A stretch of 64,000 nucleotides of DNA from Candidatus Zixiibacteriota bacterium (lineage in GTDB: Bacteria; Zixibacteria; MSB-5A5; GN15; FEB-12), in contig JACZXB010000001.1 of the NCBI GenBank assembly GCA_022571845.1, forward strand, positions 186,001 through 250,000, in the 5' to 3' direction. A program made the position numbers and the translations under genes. Positions 18,117 through 26,413 of this stretch are shown in pieces. The first letter of the stretch is position 1. Each line of letters opens with the position of its first letter. The notes below the pieces were generated by a model. It saw only the letters and a list, made by a program, of their open reading frames with translations. It had not been told where the DNA came from and did not search any database.

Positions 18117-19085
18117 ATGAATACTTTTGAAAACATCCTGGAATTGATTGGTAACACACCACTGGTACGTCTCAGAACAGGCATTCCCGAAGGTGGTCCA
18201 AAAGCCTACGCCAAACTTGAGTTTATGAATCCCACCGGTTCAGTAAAAGACCGGATGACCGCCTATATTCTAAAAAAAGCAATTTCCGAGGGACGTCTAA
18301 AGCCGGGCGATACGGTGGTGGATAATAGTTCCGGCAACACCGGTTCGTCGCTGGCGATGACAGCCTCGGTGCTGGGCTTAAAATCAATCATCACGACGCC
18401 GGAAAAAACCAGCCGGGAGAAAACCGATCTGATTCGCTCGTTTGGCGCAGAAGTGATAGTTACTCCTACAGAAGCGCCTCATGACTCTCCGGAGAATCAT
18501 TATATGATTGCCAGAAAGCTCTGCCAGGAAAACGGTTATTTTGACCTTAATCAATATGACAATAAAGAAAATATAGAAGCTCACTATCAGACGACAGGTC
18601 CCGAACTGTGGAATGACACCGAAGGCAAAATAACGCATTTTGTCTGCGGAATAGGGACCGGCGGTACTCTCTCGGGAACCGGCCGGTTCTTGAAAGAAAA
18701 GAACCAGGATGTCAGGATAATCGCAGTAGACCCTGAAGGCTCAATATTTGCCGAGTATGTTAAGAGTGGGAAAATAATCGAAGGGGAGTTGTACCAGATT
18801 GAAGGCATCGGTTCTGATGTGGTAACCGGAGCGCTTGATAAAGATGTGATAGATGAACTGATTTCCGTTTCAGACAAAGATTCTTTTGTTCGAGCCCGGC
18901 TTGTTTCCAAAACCGAAGGGATTTCATGCGGGGGATCATCGGGAACAGTAGCCTGCGCTATGGAAATAGTTGCCCGGAATGCACAACCGGATTCTTTTAT
19001 TGTAGGTATTTTTGCAGACTCCGGCATTAGATATCTGAGCAAATGTTACAATGACGACTGGATGAAAGAACAGGGGTTTATTTGA
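18117..19085 (+). CDS. Cysteine synthase / cystathionine beta-synthase family PLP enzyme
   Basis: 322 residues, fold-type II PLP enzyme. LIGNTPLVRL opens the domain, Lys44 in NPTGSVKDRM is the PLP Schiff-base lysine, SSGNTG (71-76) is the substrate loop and GIGTGGTLSGTGR binds the PLP phosphate. IEGIGSDVVTGALD resembles the corresponding segment of cystathionine beta-synthases and CysM-like enzymes, so cysteine synthase versus CBS cannot be decided by eye. No CBS regulatory domains are attached. The stop overlaps the alternative TTG start of the following DUF1573-like gene, so the two are translationally coupled. Confidence 0.93.
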   Translation: MNTFENILELIGNTPLVRLRTGIPEGGPKAYAKLEFMNPTGSVKDRMTAYILKKAISEGRLKPGDTVVDNSSGNTGSSLAMTASVLGLKSIITTPEKTSREKTDLIRSFGAEVIVTPTEAPHDSPENHYMIARKLCQENGYFDLNQYDNKENIEAHYQTTGPELWNDTEGKITHFVCGIGTGGTLSGTGRFLKEKNQDVRIIAVDPEGSIFAEYVKSGKIIEGELYQIEGIGSDVVTGALDKDVIDELISVSDKDSFVRARLVSKTEGISCGGSSGTVACAMEIVARNAQPDSFIVGIFADSGIRYLSKCYNDDWMKEQGFI

Positions 19086-19087
19086 TA

Positions 19088-19795
19088 ATGTACAAAATGT
19101 TGAAGAATTCAATATTGAGATTGCTGTTTGCTGTAGGGTTCACAATAGTAATCACAAGTCAGCTACTCTCAGCCGAGGCAGTAACTGTTGTCGAAGAGTT
19201 TTTTGATTTTGGCCATGTAGGAATAGAGTATAAGCTGTTTCACAAATTTAAGGTGATCAATACCGGATTAAAGCGAATCAAAATAGATAGTATTAATGTC
19301 CCGTGTGACTGTTCTGTTGTCAGGTATGAAAAAGAATGGATGGAAAAAGGCGACACCCTTGATTTCATTTTAACCTTTGACACCAAAGATTTTTACGGTC
19401 CGGTTAACAGGAAATTCAAGATTTACTTAAGTGTTCCTGAGAAAAAGACCATCAGCCTGATTTATTTGGCGCATGTTGGACAATGGATGAACGGATTGAA
19501 ACCGAATCCTTTTTCTTTATTCTTTTTGCCAACTAATAAAAAGAAGACAATTGAAATAGCAAATAAGTATTTTGATAAGATAAGCCTGGAGTTAGAAAGA
19601 CAATACGACAACAGCTTTACCGTGAATATTATCAAAGCTGAAGCTGAAAAAGGCGAAATGCTGGAGCTTTCGTTGTCACCTAATCCTGAGTTAGGCAAAG
19701 GAACTTATCTTTCTAATTTCACCTTGAAAGTGACTGCAGGAGAAGATGAAGAACCGACTATCCTGACAATTCCGGTGAAAATTGCTCGGTTTTAG
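19088..19795 (+). CDS. Secreted DUF1573-like (Ig-like/ASH fold) protein
   Basis: About 235 residues. A hydrophobic N-terminus ends in QLLSAEA, a signal peptide. The next 100 residues fit DUF1573: FFDFGHVGIEYKLFHKFKVI, then the CDCSV block where the family has CGCT. A second beta domain follows. A TTG at 19082 overlaps the previous stop (TTGA) and is 5 nt from AGGGG, so the start may be there; I list the ATG at 19088. Coupled to the cysteine synthase-like gene. Function unknown; exported structural or binding role inferred. Confidence 0.75.
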   Translation: MYKMLKNSILRLLFAVGFTIVITSQLLSAEAVTVVEEFFDFGHVGIEYKLFHKFKVINTGLKRIKIDSINVPCDCSVVRYEKEWMEKGDTLDFILTFDTKDFYGPVNRKFKIYLSVPEKKTISLIYLAHVGQWMNGLKPNPFSLFFLPTNKKKTIEIANKYFDKISLELERQYDNSFTVNIIKAEAEKGEMLELSLSPNPELGKGTYLSNFTLKVTAGEDEEPTILTIPVKIARF

Positions 19796-19810
19796 TTAAA
19801 GGATTCTATC

Positions 19811-19838
19811 TTGACAAAACAGTCAAATTTGGTATATA
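19811..19838 (+). promoter_or_regulatory. Sigma70-like promoter in front of a candidate small RNA
   Basis: A perfect TTGACA (19811-19816), a 16-bp spacer and TATATA (19833-19838). No ORF with a ribosome binding site follows; the next plus-strand feature is a structured hairpin ending in T5. Confidence 0.5.
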
Positions 19839-19844
19839 GAGGAT

Positions 19845-19920
19845 TGTCGAGGGTGTCTCTCTGCTGTCCCTGGGTAGTTTCCTAGCCCCCTCTACCCAAC
19901 CAGAGCTGCACCCTCTTTTT
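19845..19920 (+). ncRNA. Candidate small structured RNA (about 75 nt)
   Basis: Starting about 7 nt after a good promoter, the sequence folds into one irregular arm: GAGGGTG (19849-19855) with CACCCTC (19909-19915), CTCTG (19859-19863) with CAGAG (19901-19905), and TGGGTAG (19871-19877) with CTACCCA (19892-19898), closing a C-rich 14-nt loop. T5 follows the outer stem directly, as in a Rho-independent terminator. I do not recognise an Rfam family. Alternative: it is only an elaborate terminator for the DUF1573-like gene 50 nt upstream; the promoter argues otherwise. Confidence 0.42.
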
Positions 19921-19949
19921 CTTGTCCTTTCATAGAATGACTCAAATAA

Positions 19950-19986
19950 AACAGCCGCTTGTCTTTGCAGATGTCAAGCGGCTGTT
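19950..19986. terminator. Terminator hairpin between the small RNA and the matrixin operon
   Basis: A 12-bp inverted repeat (ACAGCCGCTTG arm) with a 13-nt loop. T-rich tails occur on both strands (TGTCTTTCC on plus, TTTATTTG on minus). It lies 30 nt beyond the matrixin stop on minus, so its main client is probably that operon. Confidence 0.65.
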
Positions 19987-20015
19987 GTCTTTCCTAAAAT
20001 AAAGTATTCAGTTCA

Positions 20016-22730
20016 TCAGCACTGCGGAGGAGGCGGACCTCCACGGAATATCTTGTCAACCAGAAAAGTTAAATCAAGAATGTCAGCCGGTGAGCCATCC
20101 GCGTTAACGTCCGACTCATCAGGACATCCGCCTGGATTACCGCTGCCACGGAATATGAAATCGACCAGGAAAACCAGGTCCAATATATTAGCATCGATGC
20201 CGTCGCCATTCAAATCACCCCGTATGCCATTGCAGCAGCAAGCATCTCCAACACCATCACCGTCCAGGTCCTCCTGGCCGGGATTATGGTTTACAGGACA
20301 ATTATCGCAACCGTCAGGAACTCCGTCGCCGTCACCGTCCTGCAAATCATCAAAGCCGGGACAAATATCACAGGCATCGGGAACTGTGTCACCGTCCGAA
20401 TCAAGATTGTCGTCTCCATTCGGACAGATGTCGCAATCATCACCGACGCCATCTCCATCAGAATCCAGCTGACCGGGGTTAAAGTTGAATGGGCAGTTGT
20501 CATCTGGGTCGCAAACGCCATCGCCGTCTGCGTCCGGGCATCCGGCAGTATCCGGGCAGATTACGTAAGCGTATTCTATGACTACAAATGGCTGCTCAAA
20601 GGGACACTCAGCCTCACCGTTTTGGTCTTCAAAATTGGCCAAGTCTGCCGTTAAGGGATAGTCGCTGACGATTTCGGCGATTACTCCCCCGCCAAGACAG
20701 CCGAATCCGGCAGCAGCAAGAGAATACTGGTCATGCTGAATTTGTCCATGCGGGCCGCTGATGTTAAAGGCATCGTTATGAACAGTCGCCCCATGTGCTG
20801 AACCTGCCGGAGGTTCACCCTCAAGAGCATCAAAGAAAGGATCAGAAATACAAATTTTGAAATCGGTAGTGCAGACTCCGGCTACAGTCACATAGTGGCC
20901 GCCTATACGACAGCAGTTGCCTCCGCCGAGGTCTGAATAAATCCCCAGCAGCAGAATTACATCGTAGCTCTGCAGAACTTCATCTCTAATAAGCGAGTAG
21001 GAAGGCCATTGGTAGAGTGAATCGTTATATTCCGCAGACAGACCTCTGGAAGCAATGTACTGTCTGGTGCCTGATACCAGGCTGTCAATATCAGTACCAA
21101 AGCCTACTCCAGGATTGTTAGTATTCATAAATATTGCCAGTTCATCTACCAGCGGCACAACATTCAGAGTATCATGATCATCCCAGGCCCCGTAGGCAGT
21201 GACCAAATCATAGCTGTCATTTGCGGGTGTTGAAGCAAACGGACGCGGGTCAATAGGATTCGGCTCGAACTTGGAGTCGAACCACCAGAGACAATTTGCT
21301 ACAGCAACAGGGCCGCAATGCGACCAATTGCCAGCGCCATCTGCCCAGTGAGCTGCCGCTTTCTGGTCAAAGTCTGGCATACCATTTGGTGCATAGTCCA
21401 GATACGGTGATTTGTGGTACTCACAGCAGCTGTCGGGAGTAACGCCCGGACAGCAGTGACCCAGATGGGCAGCCCAGATTGTCGAATCACCGGCATCGCT
21501 GGCAAAATTGCAGTTTAAATCATCACAAATTCGCCCACCTACGAAATCATTGGAAGTTACACACAGGTCACCATCGTTGTCCAGGAAGCGAGTTGCTAAT
21601 GACGCACAAAATTGGCCGTCAATAAACAGAGCCGCATCGCATAATGTGCAAACGTCAATGCCGGCATCAACAGTAAAGAAATGGGTACCGGTCAGGGGGT
21701 CACATGAATCCGAAAAGACCAGTGGCCAATCAGGCTCTTCATCGGGGCATGGTAAGGCGGGGCAAGCACCGAAATCCAGATAAGTCCCAATAGAATCACA
21801 GATTGGATTACCGCAGCTATCCTTCACTGTAACTTGGAAAACCACATCAGACTGCGGACAAATCAGCAGACAGGGGTCATATGTTGTGCTGTCACAGAAC
21901 GGCTGGCCCGGAGGGCATTCGCCGCCACCTTCACATGCAACAAATTCACACTGCATAAACATTGGAGTTTTAGGAGAACCCGCGTATGGCGGGTGGCTGT
22001 GATTAGCTTCACACCGCTGCGATGTAACAATCACACCTGTGCCATCATATGCGTAAAACAGACCGGCTGCATCGTCAGCTGTAATGGATCTACGTACTTC
22101 ACAGAATGTGAACGATGAAAACATGACTGGCCGATAGCCAAGAACTCCGTCATGATCTTCGTGCCCCAAAGATATCCAATGCCCAAATTCATGGGTGGCT
22201 ACACTTTGCATATCGTAGCAGTCTACCGGACAGGCCGTCGAATCCTGGTCTTTAAACCATGAGTAATCCTGGGAAAAGCAGATGTCTGCTTCAATTATGC
22301 AGCATTCGTCGAATGCTCCCGGGGTATTAATAAACCACCAGAAGGCAGTTGCCACAATACCCGGGGGCATGGGGCAAGTAGCCATTGAAACTACGTTTTG
22401 ACCGTCAAATGTACCAATGCAGAACCCCATCGGGTCAGCCAGGTCAGCTTCACAGCCACGATTACTTGTAGTTCCGCCGTAAACCAGTTGGAAAGCCGCC
22501 CCTTGGGCATTCCAGGAAGCAGCTGCGGCATTGACTACATCTATGAAACTTCGGGGATTATTACCGCAGACCGTATCCGGTTCCCCGGGATTTATACAGT
22601 AGATAATATCTGTTTCACAGCACCAGGCAGAGCTATTGTAATCAAAGGCCTGTGTCGAATTTACTGACAGCAGCCCGAGCAGAAATAACCCAGCCGCTGC
22701 CAGGAGAGAAAATCTTTTTGTATTCATCAT
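20016..22730 (-). CDS. Secreted double protease: matrixin domain plus C39-like peptidase, TSP3 and dockerin-like repeats
   Basis: 904 residues. Signal peptide 1-28; matrixin-like metalloprotease about 30-235 with zinc motif HEFGHWISLGH (H180, H184, H190; catalytic E181) and a possible Met-turn in RPVMFSS. A cysteine-rich linker is followed by a C39-like cysteine protease region: SHCGPVAVANCLWWFD near 470 and GGHYVTVAGV near 610 supply Cys and His. Thrombospondin type-3 repeats (about 730-835) bind calcium, and a two-repeat dockerin-like module ends in GGPPPPQC. AAGGAG precedes the start. Follows the small secreted protein by 20 nt; probably one transcript. Confidence 0.88.
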   Translation of the reverse strand: MMNTKRFSLLAAAGLFLLGLLSVNSTQAFDYNSSAWCCETDIIYCINPGEPDTVCGNNPRSFIDVVNAAAASWNAQGAAFQLVYGGTTSNRGCEADLADPMGFCIGTFDGQNVVSMATCPMPPGIVATAFWWFINTPGAFDECCIIEADICFSQDYSWFKDQDSTACPVDCYDMQSVATHEFGHWISLGHEDHDGVLGYRPVMFSSFTFCEVRRSITADDAAGLFYAYDGTGVIVTSQRCEANHSHPPYAGSPKTPMFMQCEFVACEGGGECPPGQPFCDSTTYDPCLLICPQSDVVFQVTVKDSCGNPICDSIGTYLDFGACPALPCPDEEPDWPLVFSDSCDPLTGTHFFTVDAGIDVCTLCDAALFIDGQFCASLATRFLDNDGDLCVTSNDFVGGRICDDLNCNFASDAGDSTIWAAHLGHCCPGVTPDSCCEYHKSPYLDYAPNGMPDFDQKAAAHWADGAGNWSHCGPVAVANCLWWFDSKFEPNPIDPRPFASTPANDSYDLVTAYGAWDDHDTLNVVPLVDELAIFMNTNNPGVGFGTDIDSLVSGTRQYIASRGLSAEYNDSLYQWPSYSLIRDEVLQSYDVILLLGIYSDLGGGNCCRIGGHYVTVAGVCTTDFKICISDPFFDALEGEPPAGSAHGATVHNDAFNISGPHGQIQHDQYSLAAAGFGCLGGGVIAEIVSDYPLTADLANFEDQNGEAECPFEQPFVVIEYAYVICPDTAGCPDADGDGVCDPDDNCPFNFNPGQLDSDGDGVGDDCDICPNGDDNLDSDGDTVPDACDICPGFDDLQDGDGDGVPDGCDNCPVNHNPGQEDLDGDGVGDACCCNGIRGDLNGDGIDANILDLVFLVDFIFRGSGNPGGCPDESDVNADGSPADILDLTFLVDKIFRGGPPPPQC

Positions 22731-22750
22731 ATTCTCCTTACAGTTTCGGG

Positions 22751-23230
22751 TTAACGTTTAGCCGCTTTGATTTCAGTAATAAATGCTGAAACCGGCAGTT
22801 TCTTTTCTACAACATTGGAGTTTTCAACTCTGAATTTTCCCATTTCCCAGCTGGTCACGCTGTAGAGATTATCAAGCTCTGTTAGGAACAGTATGACATC
22901 TTCGCCGTCTTCAAACTCCGGAGCATGCTCAACTCTGAGTCCGGTGTCATTTACTACTCCTCCTGGAATGTAAACCGATATAGTGGCTCCCTCAGCAATT
23001 GAGCCGAGCAGAATCTCAGTAATCTCAATCGTAACGTCGGTGTAAATCATAGTATGAGTTTCATTCCACTGAGAAATCTGGCTGATAACTTTGCCTCTGA
23101 TAACATCGCTGGAATTTTCAACCAGCTGCTCTGTAGATTGGGGTGTGGTAGCTGCGTTGGCTGTGATTCCTAAAATGCAAACGCAAAAGAACAACACTCC
23201 GGTGATTATTATTTTTCGTACATGATGCAT
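22751..23230 (-). CDS. Small secreted protein accompanying the matrixin
   Basis: 159 residues with a signal peptide (ITGVLFFCVCILGITANA). The body LVENSSDVIRGKVISQISQW ... IYTDVTIEITEILLG ... YIPGGVVNDTGLRVEHAPEF ... EDVILFLTE is a small beta-rich fold that I associate with genes next to matrixins, but I cannot name its domain. GGAGG lies 7 nt before the ATG. It is the first gene of a two-gene unit with the double protease, 20 nt apart. It could be an inhibitor, chaperone or surface partner of that protease; this is inference from position only. Confidence 0.75.
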   Translation of the reverse strand: MHHVRKIIITGVLFFCVCILGITANAATTPQSTEQLVENSSDVIRGKVISQISQWNETHTMIYTDVTIEITEILLGSIAEGATISVYIPGGVVNDTGLRVEHAPEFEDGEDVILFLTELDNLYSVTSWEMGKFRVENSNVVEKKLPVSAFITEIKAAKR

Positions 23231-23516
23231 ATTAAAGCCTCCAATTATTTTGAGTCTTCGAAGCTCTGAGTTTATTGCAGAAAAAAACAGACAGAACTTC
23301 TTCTACGAAATTCTGTGAAAGGAAAGATTTGCTGATTTGTTTCAATTCAATAACCCTACCTGAAGCTGAGTTTCACTCATAGAGTCAGCAGTTAATTGAT
23401 AGTGATGTATACTTAGGGAGCGCTTATAAAACGGATTTCTATTGAATCAAGCTTTCCGGATTGTAATTCAAAATCAGAGAAGCCAGATAGTACCCGCTCC
23501 CCAAAAGCTTAACTAA
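23231..23516 (-). promoter_or_regulatory. Long 5' leader of the matrixin operon with a weak attenuator-like hairpin
   Basis: A leader of about 280 nt lies between the promoter at 23520-23547 and the first start codon. No gene is visible in it. Within it, on minus, ACAGAA (23316-23311) can pair with TTCTGT (23296-23291), followed by CTG and T7 (23287-23281), which resembles an intrinsic terminator inside the leader. The stem is only 6 bp and AT-rich, so attenuation is speculative. Confidence 0.3.
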
Positions 23517-23519
23517 TAA

Positions 23520-23547
23520 AATATAGTAACGCCGATACTATTGTCAA
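23520..23547 (-). promoter_or_regulatory. Sigma70-like promoter of the matrixin operon
   Basis: On minus, TTGACA (23547-23542), a 16-bp spacer and TATATT (23525-23520). It is the best match upstream of the secreted partner gene and implies a long leader. Confidence 0.5.
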
Positions 23548-23576
23548 GCTCATTTCAGGCTTTCGCGACCAACTAT

Positions 23577-23660
23577 CTACGAGCAGCTTGGAGTTGCTGG
23601 ACCGCCTCTGAATATGAAATCTACCAGAAAAGTTAAATCGAGAATATTCGCATTACCACC
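23577..23660 (-). pseudogene. Orphan C-terminal fragment of a dockerin-like module
   Basis: Minus-strand translation reads GGNANILDLTFLVDFIFRGG, then PATPSCS and a stop at 23579-23577. This matches the final repeat of the dockerin-like tails of the matrixin, sugar dehydrogenase and subtilisin in this window. Upstream the frame stays open only about 20 more codons, has no start, and runs into an in-frame stop within sequence of intergenic character. It is the stump of a lost secreted-protein gene. Confidence 0.7.
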
Positions 23661-23779
23661 GACAGGTAACCCACCCTTCGACCTTTTCCGCCGAGGCGGA
23701 CTCAGGACAGGCTCTACTCAGGATGACAACTAATTGGTGAGATTAATAGATTAAGAATTTTAGGTTTACGATTAAAAAA

Positions 23780-23851
<72 letters not shown>

Positions 23852-23856
23852 CAAAC

Positions 23857-23934
<78 letters not shown>

Positions 23935-24019
23935 TTATCAAAATAACCGGGTTTTCCGGTCAACTGTTCTGAATATATGAGCCTTTGCCCTTATGTCAAT
24001 ATCTTTAGGATATTTGTTA

Positions 24020-24266
24020 TTATCGGCCAGCTCTACCCGCCTCCCTAATCTGCTTCTCCACATTGGCTTGCAGGCGAGGCCAGTACCAGGGTAGCAGCTA
24101 CTGGAGCCATCTTTTATGAAGTTCGGCCCGCTCAAGTTTCTGGTTATTTCTCACGTAAGTATAGAGGTCTTTGTGGCTCTCAAAAATGGTGGAATCCATC
24201 TCTAAAACCAGTTCATGGAGCCTGACCGCCCGCTCGTGGTTCCCTGATGGCATACAGTCTGGCCAT
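24020..24266 (-). pseudogene. Decayed small gene coupled to the glycogen synthase stop
   Basis: The glycogen synthase stop overlaps a new ATG (TAATG, 24268-24264) preceded by GGAG. The product MARLYAIREPRAGGQAP ends after 17 codons. One frame over, a protein-like stretch begins (HERAVRLHELVLEMDSTIFE, then SHKDLYTYVRNNQKLERAEL), meets a TAG at 24100-24098 and stays open (LLPWYWPRLQANVEKQIREA) to a TAA at 24022-24020. The charged, helix-like composition looks coding. I read it as one small gene with a frameshift and a nonsense codon. An alternative is an intact 51-residue ORF at 24098-24253. No family recognised. Confidence 0.35.
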
Positions 24267-25732
24267 TACTTATCTCCGCCGCTTACCAGATTTTCAAAAA
24301 GGTCATGGTATGACTTGGCGGATTCATTCCAGGAAAAATCGAGTTTCATTCCGTTTTTCATAAGTTTAGTCCAGCTTCTTTTTTTATGATATAATTTGAT
24401 AGCACGATTAAGCGCAGCCAGCATTGACTTGCTGTTAAACTTATCAAACAAAAAACCGTTGCCTTCTCCCGTTTTGGGATCAAATTCCCTGACAGTATCA
24501 GCCAGCCCCCCAACATTATGCACCACCGGCGGTGTGCCGTATTTAAGAGAATACATCTGATTTAAGCCGCATGGTTCAAACATCGACGGCATTAGAAATA
24601 TATCCGAAGCCGCTTCTATCTTGTGAGCTAAAACTTCATCAAATTTTAAAAAAGTCTTAAGCTTATCCGGGTATTTATTGGAAAGAGCAACCAGTTCATG
24701 TTCCAGCTTTTTTTCACCTGTTCCTAAAATAACCATTTGAATATTGTTCTCAAAAAGTTTTTGAGCGCTTTTCAGAATCAGACCAATACCTTTCTGCTCC
24801 ACCAGTCTGGTGACCATGCCGATCAAAGGAACTTGACTTCTAAGCGGCAGTGCAATCTCGTTTAGCAGTTCAATCTTATTCACTTTTTTCCCGGACAAGT
24901 TTGAAATCCGGTAATTTGCAAAGATATGCTTATCTTTGTTGGGATTCCAGATAGAATAGTCGACTCCGTTTATGATTCCGGACAAATCTTTGGCCCTCTT
25001 TTTGAGCAGACTTTCCAGTCCGCAGCCTTGATCATTTTGTATCTCTTTGGCATAAGTTTGAGAAACAGTCACTATCTTATCTGAGAAGGAAATGCCGCCT
25101 TTTAAAAAGTTAGTTTGTCCGAAACTTTCCATCGCACCTGATTCCTGTACTAATTCATCCGGCAGAGCGAGCAATTCAAATCTCTCTTTGTCAAACTTCC
25201 CTTGATAGGCCATGTTATGAATTGTCAGAACTGTTTTGGTTATTTCAAAGAACTTGTTGTTCTTCTCGTTTGTCTTTAAGTATACCGCAATCAGCGATGT
25301 ATGCCAGTCGTTAAGATGAATTATGTCCGGCTGCCAGTTTTGTTTTTGAACGCAGTCAAGAATCGCCCTGCAGAAAAAAGCATAGCGTTCATCGTTGTCG
25401 GCATAGTCAGAATTAGTGGCCGGGTCAAAGTAAATACCTTCTCTGCCAAAATAGATATCGTTGACTATTAAGAAGTGCCCGATTGATAAATTCTTATCCA
25501 GTAACAGTTCGACCTGATATTCAACTTTCCCTGCAGGCATGTTAAGACTTGCCTCAGAGATGACAGTTTGTGTTTTGGGCTTTAGCTTATTGATTGTTCT
25601 GTAATAGGGCAGAAACATTCTGACATCGTTGCCAAGTTTATGAAGCGCTGCCGGAAGTGAGCCAAGTACATCACCCAGTCCGCCGGTTTTTACCAGTGGC
25701 GACATTTCCGAACCGGCGATCAGAATTTTCAT
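24266..25732 (-). CDS. glgA: Glycogen synthase (ADP-glucose type, GT5)
   Basis: 488 residues, normal for bacterial GlgA. It starts MKILIAGSEMSPLVKTGGLG, the ADP-glucose-binding KTGGLGD motif close to the N-terminus; the frame runs eight codons further to a TTG, but the family alignment favours this ATG. IIHLNDWHTSLI, MVTRLVEQKGIGLI and MPSMFEPCGLNQMYSLKYGT are conserved GT5 blocks of the two Rossmann domains. It transfers glucose from ADP-glucose to growing alpha-1,4-glucan. The stop overlaps the start of a decayed ORF. GlgP is encoded 21 kb away; no GlgB or GlgC is seen here. Confidence 0.96.
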   Translation of the reverse strand: MKILIAGSEMSPLVKTGGLGDVLGSLPAALHKLGNDVRMFLPYYRTINKLKPKTQTVISEASLNMPAGKVEYQVELLLDKNLSIGHFLIVNDIYFGREGIYFDPATNSDYADNDERYAFFCRAILDCVQKQNWQPDIIHLNDWHTSLIAVYLKTNEKNNKFFEITKTVLTIHNMAYQGKFDKERFELLALPDELVQESGAMESFGQTNFLKGGISFSDKIVTVSQTYAKEIQNDQGCGLESLLKKRAKDLSGIINGVDYSIWNPNKDKHIFANYRISNLSGKKVNKIELLNEIALPLRSQVPLIGMVTRLVEQKGIGLILKSAQKLFENNIQMVILGTGEKKLEHELVALSNKYPDKLKTFLKFDEVLAHKIEAASDIFLMPSMFEPCGLNQMYSLKYGTPPVVHNVGGLADTVREFDPKTGEGNGFLFDKFNSKSMLAALNRAIKLYHKKRSWTKLMKNGMKLDFSWNESAKSYHDLFENLVSGGDK

Positions 25733-25894
25733 AAACTCAATTCTACCTATAATCAAATGAACTTAACAAGTAGAGACAGAATGTTTTGGCCGTTTTTCTA
25801 TTAGAAAAGTTGCTGTGCATTCCGGACCCGACTCCGGCTTATTTTGAGCAAATAATTTTCGGCGGTGTCTTAATCTGGTTTCTACGGAAATTAT

Positions 25895-26413
25895 TTACTT
25901 TCCCCAATAAATTTCTCGTTTCTTCCTATGGTATATTTCCATATTCAATTGCTGCTTATCCAGAAGCGAGCCATCAGATTTCTTAAATGCTGTAAATAAC
26001 AAGCTTAGTTCAAATCTCTCGTAGTCTTCTTTTGGGACAATTATCGAATCCAACATCAAGACCTTTGAGCCACCATAAAGATGGGTATTATAGCTGGAAG
26101 CAGATAAATCATTTCTAATTTTCGAATTTGGGAAGTAGATCGTGATAGAGTCAGCGGTCAATTCAATCTCTTCATTGGACACGGAATCGGAATAGTATTC
26201 GAAGCCAATTGACAACATGGTGCTGCCTTTTCCCAAATATTTCGTTGAACCTTCTTCGTCATTATCGTAATGATAAACTACTGTGAGTATACTTCCGTGC
26301 GCCATTTCTATTATCGGAGTAGTAGAATAAAAGTAATGATGAGTTACGCAAGCTGCTAGCAGAAACATGAAGCAGCATAATATAGAGTATATGCAAATTG
26401 TTCTAAAAAACAT
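25895..26413 (-). CDS. Small lipoprotein of unknown function
   Basis: 172 residues. The N-terminus is hydrophobic with a clear lipobox (MFLLAACVT), giving a lipidated cysteine near residue 22. The remainder is beta-rich (LTVVYHYDNDEEGSTKYLGK, KVLMLDSIIVPKEDYERFEL) with no motif I recognise. AAGGGAAAG lies before the ATG. It has 150-160 nt gaps on both sides, between glycogen synthase and the GlmU-like gene, and is probably an independent gene. Confidence 0.75.
   Translation of the reverse strand: MFFRTICIYSILCCFMFLLAACVTHHYFYSTTPIIEMAHGSILTVVYHYDNDEEGSTKYLGKGSTMLSIGFEYYSDSVSNEEIELTADSITIYFPNSKIRNDLSASSYNTHLYGGSKVLMLDSIIVPKEDYERFELSLLFTAFKKSDGSLLDKQQLNMEIYHRKKREIYWGK

Noticed and set aside
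19845-19920. SRP RNA, 6S RNA or tmRNA identity for the candidate small RNA
   Set aside because: None of the conserved bases of those RNAs is present; the size and fold do not fit.
20016-22730. Cellulosome involvement because of dockerin-like repeats
   Set aside because: No glycoside hydrolases or carbohydrate-binding modules occur; the tails are on proteases and a sugar dehydrogenase, so only a generic cohesin-dockerin idea is kept.
23231-23520. Short protein-like stretch GSGYYLASLILNYNPESLIQ on minus inside the matrixin leader
   Set aside because: About 30 codons only, bounded by stops, with no start and no convincing match; probably chance.
23671-23720. Short GC-rich inverted motif (CCGCC/GGCGG) with a CTCAGGATGACA-like end beside the dockerin fragment
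   Set aside because: It resembles a dispersed intergenic repeat, but I found no second copy in the window, so no repeat family is claimed.
23938-24135. 65-codon ORF downstream of glycogen synthase
   Set aside because: It overlaps the decayed ORF in another frame, lacks a ribosome binding site, and its composition is not protein-like; the alternative frame reads better.
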